Positions 1-5,565 of a DNA stretch of 5,809 nt are shown piece after piece. The notes under the pieces were generated by a model. The model searched no databases and was not told where the DNA came from. It saw only the letters and a program-made list of their open reading frames with translations. The number at the start of each line of letters is the position of its first letter. Within the stretch, counting starts at the first letter, position 1. Origin of the DNA: Candidatus Aminicenantota bacterium (GTDB lineage: Bacteria; Acidobacteriota; Aminicenantia; Aminicenantales; Aminicenantaceae); contig WTAW01000434.1 of the NCBI GenBank assembly GCA_013139435.1, positions 1 to 5,809 of the forward strand, written 5' to 3'. The position numbers and the translations under genes were made by a program.

Positions 1-657
1 CCTCCCGGTCAAGAGGGAGAAACGACTTACACGACCGTCATCGGTGTTGTGAAGGATTTTCACATGCAATCTCTCCGCGAGAAGATCACCCCTCTCGTTA
101 TCTTTTATGACTACGACAACCTTTTTACTGTATCTATCCGCATAGTTCCGGATAATATCAAACACACAATGGATCTCTTGAAAAAGAAATGGGGGGAGCT
201 CGATCCCAACAGACCTTTTAATTATTTTTTCCTGGATGATTCCTTTGACAATCAATACAGAAGGGAAGAAAGGCTGAAGAATATCACTTTTTATTTCAGC
301 TTCCTGGCCATCTTTATCGGTTGCCTGGGGCTTTTCGGTATGGCGTCTTTTACGGCGGAACAGCGCACGAAGGAGATCGGTATCCGTAAAGTGCTGGGCG
401 CATCCGTTCCGGGTATCATCCGTCTCTTGGAGAAAGAGTTCCTGATTCTTGTGGCAGTGGCCAACCTGATCGCCTGGCCCGTGGCCTACTGGGCCATGAA
501 TCGCTGGCTGCAGAGTTTTGCCTACCGGACCGGCATTGATCCGCTGATATTTGTGCTTTCGGCGGTGCTCGCCTTAAGCATTGCTCTTTTCACTGTGAGT
601 TATCAAGCCATCCGGGCCGCACTCTCCAACCCTGTGGACGCTCTCCGCTACGAGTGA
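1..657 (+). CDS. ABC transporter permease, FtsX/MacB type (5' end missing)
   Basis: The reading frame is open from the first base, so the gene starts upstream; 218 residues are visible. It is the C-terminal part of a MacB/FtsX-like permease, the membrane partner of an ABC ATPase; such proteins typically export substrates or do mechanical work across the envelope. Visible residues 1-30 (IGVVKDFHMQSLREKITPL) are the end of the periplasmic MacB-type core domain. Three hydrophobic segments follow at about residues 97-117, 147-166 and 181-201. Between the first two is the conserved cytoplasmic stretch EQRTKEIGIRKVLGAS (about 120-135), the coupling region of FtsX-domain proteins. The protein ends in NPVDALRYE, a very common ending in this family. 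A GTG at 49 is only an internal codon, not a start. The substrate is unknown, and no ATPase gene is visible. The gene appears unrelated to the redox genes downstream, which have their own promoter. Confidence 0.92.
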   Translation, partial: PPGQEGETTYTTVIGVVKDFHMQSLREKITPLVIFYDYDNLFTVSIRIVPDNIKHTMDLLKKKWGELDPNRPFNYFFLDDSFDNQYRREERLKNITFYFSFLAIFIGCLGLFGMASFTAEQRTKEIGIRKVLGASVPGIIRLLEKEFLILVAVANLIAWPVAYWAMNRWLQSFAYRTGIDPLIFVLSAVLALSIALFTVSYQAIRAALSNPVDALRYE

Positions 658-794
658 TCCGGTCCCTACATTTGAATAGATCTGCATTGCTGTCCCATTG
701 TTCATTTTCGAATCACCAATTGGGGCACTCGGGTGTCATTGACCAAAGTTGTGGGGATGCTTACTTTCCGTTCTTATGTTTGAATTTCAAGTTT

Positions 795-803
795 TGCTAT
801 AAT
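795..803 (+). promoter_or_regulatory. Extended -10 promoter for the molybdenum hydroxylase operon
   Basis: TGCTATAAT is a perfect sigma70 -10 hexamer (TATAAT at 798-803) preceded by the TGn extension, which can function without a good -35 box. No good -35 lies 16-18 bp upstream (775-780 reads TATGTT); TTGAAT at 780-785 is too close. Transcription would start near 810, giving a leader of about 100 nt before the TTG start at 911. This is the best promoter in the 253-bp gap after the permease gene. The rest of that gap shows no small gene and no convincing terminator hairpin. Confidence 0.55.
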
Positions 804-896
804 ATACTTCTTTGGAATTGAACTGAATATGCACTTGAAAAATATCTCAAAAACCTCACCTTCCCAGACAACACAAAATAATCATGTAGTTCTCGC

Positions 897-903
897 GAGG
901 GAG
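897..903 (+). promoter_or_regulatory. Ribosome binding site that fixes a TTG start
   Basis: GAGGGAG lies 7 nt upstream of TTG at 911. It decides the start of the Fe-S subunit gene: the only nearby ATG (884) is followed at once by TAG, and the TTG codon is followed by AKQSFTLNVNG, the usual beginning of this family. Confidence 0.75.
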
Positions 904-910
904 TCTTCTT

Positions 911-1399
911 TTGGCTAAGCAGTCCTTCACACTCAACGTCAACGGCAAAGATCATCGTGTGCGTGTTGAGCCGGATGAACCCCTTCTTTGGGTCTTACGG
1001 GATAACCTCAGGCTTACGGGGAGCAAATTCGGCTGCGGGGTGGGGATCTGTGGCGCCTGTTCTGTGCTGATCGATGGAGTTGCACGACGCTCCTGTTGTA
1101 TTCAGGTCGCCAATGTTTCTCAAGGACAAAAAATCATCACCATCGAAGGTCTAGGGACGCTTGAAAACCTGTTACCGCTTCAAAAAGCCTTTGTCGATTA
1201 CACGGCATTCTGTTGCGGATTCTGCACTCCTGGAATGATCATTACGGCAACAGCTCTGCTGGCCAGAAATCCAAGCCCGTCCAGGGAAGAGATCATCCAA
1301 GCCATGGACCACAATCTCTGCCGGTGCGGATCCTACATCAATATCATCGAGGCTATCGAATCATTCGTTAAAGACCAGCGGGGAGAGAAGTCGGAATGA
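911..1399 (+). CDS. [2Fe-2S] small subunit of a xanthine dehydrogenase-family hydroxylase (IorA/NicA-like)
   Basis: 162 residues, a normal full length for the small subunit of two-component molybdenum hydroxylases. It carries electrons from the Mo site through two [2Fe-2S] clusters to an outside acceptor. The N-terminal plant-ferredoxin-like domain (about 1-78) has cluster cysteines C42, C47, C50 and C62 (GCGVGICGAC, then SCC). The C-terminal helical domain (about 85-155) has C102 and C105 (CGFCTPGMI) and C137 and C139 (NLCRCGSY). Residue 101, just before C102, is Cys where the family normally has Gln. The protein has no signal peptide, which is normal: the known relatives are thought to be exported folded, together with the Tat-tagged large subunit. 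The TTG start is supported by a Shine-Dalgarno sequence. The stop overlaps the next start as ATGA, so the two subunits are translationally coupled. Family and fold are secure; the substrate is not identifiable. Confidence 0.95.
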   Translation: MAKQSFTLNVNGKDHRVRVEPDEPLLWVLRDNLRLTGSKFGCGVGICGACSVLIDGVARRSCCIQVANVSQGQKIITIEGLGTLENLLPLQKAFVDYTAFCCGFCTPGMIITATALLARNPSPSREEIIQAMDHNLCRCGSYINIIEAIESFVKDQRGEKSE

Positions 1400-3531
1400 G
1401 TGTTTCCCGCCGCCAGTTTCTGAAAGCCATGGGCGGTGCGGGGCTTTTATACGCTGTTCGGTTTGCTCCGGGTTCCGAGCCTCAGGACAAGACGTATGAC
1501 GTTTTTCCTATGGATATCGATGATGATGAATGTGTTGCCGCTATCCTCGATATCGATTACAGCGAGTGGATCGTCCTTGGACCGGATGGCAAAGTCAGCA
1601 TTTTCACAGGCCGTACAGAGCTCGGTCAAGGTTTGAAGACAGTCCTCGCGGCTGTTGTCACTCAGGGGCTTGAAATTCCGCAGGGAAAGCTAACGATTGT
1701 TCAGGGAGACACGGAACTCTGTCCGGATGATGGGCCGACGACAGGTAGCAGCGCCACCAAATATGTCGGATGGGGTTACTGGATCGCCTGTGAAAAGATC
1801 AGGGCAGACCTGATCTCCCGGGCATCCCGGTCTCTGGGGATACCGGTGAGTGAACTTCATTACAGGAATGGGGGAGTGGGCCGGAAAGGAACAAGGAATG
1901 TTCTTAAAGGAGCATTCGAGCTAGGCAGTGGTCAGGTGGTAAAACTCAGCGTGGATCCGAGAGCTTCATCATCAAACGACAAAACGTACGTCGATCTCGG
2001 AATTCCGAATGTGAATGCCAAGAAGATCGTCACGGGAAAACTCAAGTATGTGGGGGACCTGTATATTCCCGGTGTTCTCTATGCAGGCTGGCTCTCACAG
2101 CCCTATCATCCCAAACAAACAGTCTTGAAAAGTACTGACCTGAGTGCTGCACGCGCTATCCCGGGAGTCAAAATGGTCGAGGTGATCGGAGGCCGTGTCG
2201 CCGTGGTTGCCGAGCGTTATAACGATGTTCTTAAATCTCTGGATGCTGTGAACGCAGAGTGGTCTGTTCCCCAGCGCTCCGAAATTCTTCAGCTGGAGGA
2301 AGAATCCCGTTCCCGGGCCGAGCTTTTTGAAGTGAAGGAACAGGAAGGGAATGTGGACGCAGGTTTGGCTGTGAGTGACCTTGTCGTGTCTGAGACGTAC
2401 ACGACGCAGTACACAACCCAAGCGCCGATGGAAACAGATACAGCGATCGCCCGGATGGAAGATGGGGGGAAAAGGGCAACGGTGTGGGCTAGCAGTCAGC
2501 ATCCCCACAGGGCAAGAGAGATCGTTTCAAAATTTCTGGGAATCCCAGAATCCAGCATCCAGGTCATAGGCATGCCTCTAGGCGGAGGTTTTGGCGGCAA
2601 AACGTCCAATCCGGTTACCATGGAAGCGGCAGGACTTGCCAGATTTGTAGAAGCTCCTGTAAAACTGATTTACAGCCGCAAAGACCAATTTCAGTTGCGT
2701 GGAAGGTTCAAAGCAGCCTGTGTTATCGACTTGACAACCGGTGTCAGTGCCAACGGCAAAATGATGGCACGGAAGATCGATATCATCCATGACATGGGTT
2801 TTGGTACCACAAACACATACACCATTCCCCATACTTTGACCAACGTCTATCATGCCGATTGGCCCTTCAAGCGGGCTGTGAGCCGGGGCACAAGCTTCGT
2901 GCAAACCTGTTTTGCTGTGGAGAGTCACGTCGACATGGTGGCTGCGGCCCTCGGCATCGATCCGCTGGAGTTCCGGCGCAACAACGTCCGGTTTCAGGCA
3001 TTTGTTTCCCTATTGGATGTTTGTGCTGAAATGATCGGTTATTATAATTCTCAACAAGGTCCAAATAGTGGCGTTGGGATGGCGATCGTGAATCACGGGG
3101 GGAGTCAGCTCGGTGCTGTTGCAGCGGAGGTTAAAGTCAATCCATCAACGGGCAAAGTCACTGTCAAAAAGATCTGCGGCGCGTTTGATATCGGAACAGT
3201 CATCAACAGGAACACGGCCACGGTAGGCATTCGCGGGGCTATCACTTGGGGCATCGGCTATGCCCTGTATGAGGAGATCATTCTCAATGGCCACAGGACA
3301 GAAACAGAGGATCTGATGGCGTATCACATTCCTCGATTCTCTGACATCCCGCCGGTTGAGATCGCTTTTCTCGACAACTATCAGCCTGGATCTCCTCGAG
3401 GATGTGGAGAAATGCCAGTAATCCCTACGATCGGAGCCATCGCCAACGCCGTTTACAGGGCCATCGGTGTTCGCTTTTATTCCACGCCCATCACACCTGA
3501 AAAAGTAAAAAAGGCCCTGCAAGGTGCATAA
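1396..3531 (+). CDS. Tat-exported molybdopterin subunit of a xanthine dehydrogenase-family hydroxylase (IorB/NicB-like)
   Basis: 711 residues; catalytic subunit holding the molybdenum-pterin cofactor, expected to hydroxylate an N-heterocycle or oxidise an aldehyde-like substrate with water as oxygen source. The N-terminus SRRQFLKA (residues 4-11) is a twin-arginine signal, so the enzyme should be periplasmic. A GRTELGQGLKT motif (72-82) and GDTELCPDDGPTTGS (104-118) lie ahead of the hammerhead domain (about 208-290); this N-terminal placing of the GQG motif marks the isoquinoline oxidoreductase/nicotinate dehydrogenase branch. Next come APMETD (343-348), the cofactor loop GGGFGGK (396-402) and the segment around FAVESHVD (506-513). 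The C-terminal RGCGEMPVIPTIGA (668-681) carries the expected catalytic base E672. No cytochrome domain is fused at the C-terminus, unlike NicB. GGGAGAG at 1381-1387 is the ribosome site for ATG 1396. No FAD subunit or XdhC-type maturation gene is in view. An acidic stretch at 36-56 follows the leader. The substrate is unknown. Confidence 0.94.
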   Translation: MSVSRRQFLKAMGGAGLLYAVRFAPGSEPQDKTYDVFPMDIDDDECVAAILDIDYSEWIVLGPDGKVSIFTGRTELGQGLKTVLAAVVTQGLEIPQGKLTIVQGDTELCPDDGPTTGSSATKYVGWGYWIACEKIRADLISRASRSLGIPVSELHYRNGGVGRKGTRNVLKGAFELGSGQVVKLSVDPRASSSNDKTYVDLGIPNVNAKKIVTGKLKYVGDLYIPGVLYAGWLSQPYHPKQTVLKSTDLSAARAIPGVKMVEVIGGRVAVVAERYNDVLKSLDAVNAEWSVPQRSEILQLEEESRSRAELFEVKEQEGNVDAGLAVSDLVVSETYTTQYTTQAPMETDTAIARMEDGGKRATVWASSQHPHRAREIVSKFLGIPESSIQVIGMPLGGGFGGKTSNPVTMEAAGLARFVEAPVKLIYSRKDQFQLRGRFKAACVIDLTTGVSANGKMMARKIDIIHDMGFGTTNTYTIPHTLTNVYHADWPFKRAVSRGTSFVQTCFAVESHVDMVAAALGIDPLEFRRNNVRFQAFVSLLDVCAEMIGYYNSQQGPNSGVGMAIVNHGGSQLGAVAAEVKVNPSTGKVTVKKICGAFDIGTVINRNTATVGIRGAITWGIGYALYEEIILNGHRTETEDLMAYHIPRFSDIPPVEIAFLDNYQPGSPRGCGEMPVIPTIGAIANAVYRAIGVRFYSTPITPEKVKKALQGA

Positions 3532-3551
3532 ACACAAATCTTTCACTAAGA

Positions 3552-3575
3552 ATGATTTTTTTGACCGGAAATCAT
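3552..3575 (+). repeat. 7-bp inverted repeat over the -35 box (candidate operator)
   Basis: ATGATTT (3552-3558) and AAATCAT (3569-3575) form a perfect inverted repeat with a 10-nt spacer that contains the TTGACC -35 box. The half-sites are AT-rich, so a chance origin is possible. The position suits a repressor or activator of the cytochrome operon. It is not a good terminator because the stem is weak and no T-run follows it. Confidence 0.3.
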
Positions 3576-3589
3576 ATCTGTGGTATAAA
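3561..3589 (+). promoter_or_regulatory. Sigma70-like promoter for the cytochrome-barrel operon
   Basis: The -35 box TTGACC (3561-3566, 5 of 6 consensus) is separated by exactly 17 bp from the -10 box TATAAA (3584-3589, 5 of 6). The -10 is preceded by TGG, which gives a TGn extension. The predicted transcription start is near 3596, about 60 nt before the cytochrome ATG at 3658. This is the best-formed promoter in the window and implies that the cytochrome operon can be expressed independently of the molybdenum hydroxylase genes. Confidence 0.65.
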
Positions 3590-3657
3590 TCGTCTGATTT
3601 TTTTATAAGGAAGTTTTTTCTGTATAAGAAAGGAAAACTCGACTAAAAACCGTTCAA

Positions 3658-4233
3658 ATGAAGATTGATGCAAAAATTTTTAAGTGCTGTTGGCCGGCCC
3701 TCATATTAGTCTTTTCGGTTTTCCTTTGGTCTCAGCAGCACTATACCGTCGATGATGCTCCGGGCCCTCTAAGCACCGCTCACAAAGATTCAGCTGGACT
3801 TAAAAACTGTGGCCAATGTCATAACAATGACCTGGAAGTTGTTCCCAAAAAATGTCTGACCTGTCATCAGGAGATGGCTTTGCGAATATCTGCTAACCGT
3901 GGATTCCACCGGGATAAAGCCGAAGATTGTGCCGTCTGTCACACGGAACATGAGGGCGATGATACGAAACTGGTGGATTGGGATGTCGAAGACTTCGACC
4001 ATGAGGAAACAGGGTATCCCCTTTTGGGGAGGCATAAAACAGTCACCGATTGTCTCATATGCCATAAAAAGGAGAATTCCTTTCCCAGAAAAACCACCTT
4101 TTCCTATCTCATGGAAGACTCCCGCTGTCTTTCCTGCCACGAACCGCAGCATCCTGGACAGCAGGATAACTGTCAGGTCTGTCACGGTCGGAATAACTGG
4201 CGAGTAGAAATATGGGGGAGGAACACCAGGTGA
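3658..4233 (+). CDS. Six-heme c-type cytochrome, exported
   Basis: 191 residues with six CxxCH heme-attachment motifs beginning at C51, C66, C91, C132, C157 and C172. Beyond the leader there are exactly six further histidines (42, 84, 98, 115, 126, 165), enough for bis-histidine ligation of every heme, as in low-potential electron-transfer cytochromes. The N-terminus (MKIDAKIFKCC, then a hydrophobic stretch at about 12-24) is a Sec leader or an uncleaved anchor; no clean signal-peptidase site is evident. The protein should sit in the periplasm or on the periplasmic face of the inner membrane. It probably carries electrons between an oxidoreductase and the next protein of the chain; the upstream molybdenum hydroxylase is a plausible donor. 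The ATG has no good Shine-Dalgarno sequence (AAGGA is 23 nt away), but there is no other start codon after the in-frame TAA at 3625. The stop overlaps the likely start of the barrel gene. The exact cytochrome family was not recognised. Confidence 0.92.
   Translation: MKIDAKIFKCCWPALILVFSVFLWSQQHYTVDDAPGPLSTAHKDSAGLKNCGQCHNNDLEVVPKKCLTCHQEMALRISANRGFHRDKAEDCAVCHTEHEGDDTKLVDWDVEDFDHEETGYPLLGRHKTVTDCLICHKKENSFPRKTTFSYLMEDSRCLSCHEPQHPGQQDNCQVCHGRNNWRVEIWGRNTR
4217..4221 (+). promoter_or_regulatory. Ribosome binding site supporting GTG 4230
   Basis: GGAGG, a near-perfect anti-16S match inside the end of the cytochrome gene, lies 8 nt before GTG at 4230. That GTG shares bases with the cytochrome stop TGA (4231-4233), giving GTGA. 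The alternative ATG at 4212 lies upstream of this site and has no comparable ribosome site of its own, so GTG 4230 is the better start. Confidence 0.7.
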
Positions 4234-5522
4234 ATAAAAAACTCTGGTACCTTGTCCCTTGTTTTCTCCTGTTTGTTCTGGTTTTAGGATCGGCTGGACA
4301 GGAAAAGCAGAAGGATTTTTATCTGAGGTGTGCACTCTACTTCGACTGGTTCGGTGCGAAGTATGAGGGAAGCGACTTTTTTCACCAACTCTCCTCCCGG
4401 CTGAAGCTGGAGATGGTCAATCGTCGCGGTGAAGGATGGACCTTCCTCCTGGATACACGAGACAGATTGAGGCTGAGCGAAAAAAGAGGGAATCGGGTCA
4501 TCCTGTATGATGCCCGCATCCTTTTCGATAAACAGGGAAGCCCTCTTTTTCTTTCTCTGGGACAGATGAATCTCTATGATACAGCAGGGATTGGTCAGCT
4601 TTTGGGTGGAGTTGTTGGATATAAGATCAGCCGGGACTTACTCTTGGGAGGATATGGAGGCCTGGAATCGAGCATTTACGTCAATCGTCTGGAAAATGAT
4701 TATCAGAAATATGGCGTGTTCGCCCGGTATCAAGGAAACTATGGCAGGCGGTTTTCTCTGAGCTACAATCAACTCAAGTATTCGGGGTCCACAGAGCGAC
4801 AGTATATCTATGCGGGAACGATGTTTCCGTTTGTGAAAACTCTGACGTTCTACGGCAATCTGGAGTATGAGCTCGCTTCCAACGTGCGGAGTGAAGATCG
4901 ATTATCACGTGCATTTGTGAATGTGCGTTGGGACCCCTCACGTGCCGTAGATATGACGGCATTCTACAGCTCGGGCAGAGGTCTCGACTTCCACCGTTAC
5001 ATCCTCGAGAGGTCACAGGATCCCACCCTCAACGACACGGAACTCGAACGCTTTTACTATTCCAGCCAATACGGTTTACGTCTCAGCATTAAACCCATAC
5101 GGAGTCTGCGCCTCTATGTCTCACGCATGGAGAGTGAACAGAAGGACTTGGAAATTCGCAACCACACCTGGCGATTTGGTGGTTCTGCCGGGGATATATT
5201 GAAATCAGGAGTGACATTCTACGGGAATTATGCGTGGAATCGTGGGGAGATGTCTGAATCCGATTCCTACTATGTGGCACTGAGTAAAGATTTTGGGAGA
5301 GTCTCCTGGCATGGCAGTTTTTCAAACACGTTCAATGGAATCCGCTATGATCACAGGAACGAAACACCTGAAATCATCCGTTTGAATGATTACAAAACGC
5401 TTACAACGCAATTTTTCATCCCCATCACGCGTTTGTTTGCAACGTCGTTAGAGTATGAGTATTTTCTGCAGGAAGAATCGAACCAGCATTTGGTTTTTGT
5501 GAGATTGATTTTAAGGAATTGA
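4230..5522 (+). CDS. Predicted outer-membrane beta-barrel (porin-like), partner of multiheme cytochromes
   Basis: 430 residues from GTG 4230 (436 if ATG 4212 is used). The N-terminus NKKLWYLVPCFLLFVLVLGSAG is a clear Sec signal peptide, with cleavage likely just after SAG. The rest is almost entirely amphipathic strands of alternating polar and hydrophobic or aromatic residues with short turns (examples: LTFYGNLEYELA, GVTFYGNYAWNRG, SWHGSFSNTFNG). I count roughly 20 candidate strands by eye. It is rich in Tyr, Arg and Gly, and only one Cys lies beyond the leader. The last residues (LVFVRLILRN) form a terminal strand but lack the usual final Phe. The size is close to OmbB-like porins of Geobacter conduits and well below MtrB; the N-terminal CxxC of MtrB is absent. 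Its place between two multiheme cytochrome genes suggests a porin-cytochrome conduit component. A plain substrate porin is the alternative. Topology is confident; function is inferred. Confidence 0.78.
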   Translation: MNKKLWYLVPCFLLFVLVLGSAGQEKQKDFYLRCALYFDWFGAKYEGSDFFHQLSSRLKLEMVNRRGEGWTFLLDTRDRLRLSEKRGNRVILYDARILFDKQGSPLFLSLGQMNLYDTAGIGQLLGGVVGYKISRDLLLGGYGGLESSIYVNRLENDYQKYGVFARYQGNYGRRFSLSYNQLKYSGSTERQYIYAGTMFPFVKTLTFYGNLEYELASNVRSEDRLSRAFVNVRWDPSRAVDMTAFYSSGRGLDFHRYILERSQDPTLNDTELERFYYSSQYGLRLSIKPIRSLRLYVSRMESEQKDLEIRNHTWRFGGSAGDILKSGVTFYGNYAWNRGEMSESDSYYVALSKDFGRVSWHGSFSNTFNGIRYDHRNETPEIIRLNDYKTLTTQFFIPITRLFATSLEYEYFLQEESNQHLVFVRLILRN

Positions 5523-5565
5523 GACCGGTTAATAAGAGAGGTCATGGAGTTTAGGTAAGATCGTG

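Noticed and set aside
716..723. Palindrome CCAATTGG in the gap after the permease gene
   Set aside because: An eight-base palindrome without a loop or T-run; expected by chance and not a terminator.
739..767. TTGACC, 17 bp, TACTTT as a second promoter before the Fe-S subunit gene
   Set aside because: The -35 is good but the -10 matches only three of six consensus positions; the extended -10 at 795-803 is much better.
892..899. Palindrome CTCGCGAG touching the ribosome site of the Fe-S subunit gene
   Set aside because: Too short to form a hairpin with a loop; no partner stretch found that would sequester the ribosome site convincingly.
810..910. Molybdenum cofactor riboswitch in the leader of the hydroxylase operon
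   Set aside because: The leader is AT-rich and shows no multi-stem pairing by eye; a covariance-model search would decide.
2095..2928. Long minus-strand open frames opposite the molybdopterin subunit gene
   Set aside because: Their translations are low-complexity antisense readings with no recognisable domain, lying opposite a clearly conserved gene.
3587..3604. AAATC-gtct-GATTT plus T-run as a terminator of the hydroxylase operon
   Set aside because: Only a five-pair AT-rich stem, and it overlaps the -10 box of the next promoter; too weak to call.
3685..3690. Lipoprotein cysteines (CC at residues 10-11 of the first cytochrome; LVPC in the barrel leader)
   Set aside because: They precede the hydrophobic core instead of following it, so they cannot be lipoboxes.
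4180..4233. Frameshift at the end of the six-heme cytochrome, which might otherwise continue into more modules
   Set aside because: The stop is used in a tight GTGA overlap with a good ribosome site for the barrel gene, so the end looks genuine.
5523..5543. GACC...GGTC inverted repeat after the barrel gene as a terminator
   Set aside because: Four-base stem with a 13-nt loop and no T-run; the next cytochrome gene follows closely.
5544..5558. Four-codon ORF (MEFR) between the barrel and the second cytochrome
   Set aside because: Too short and without supporting features; probably chance.
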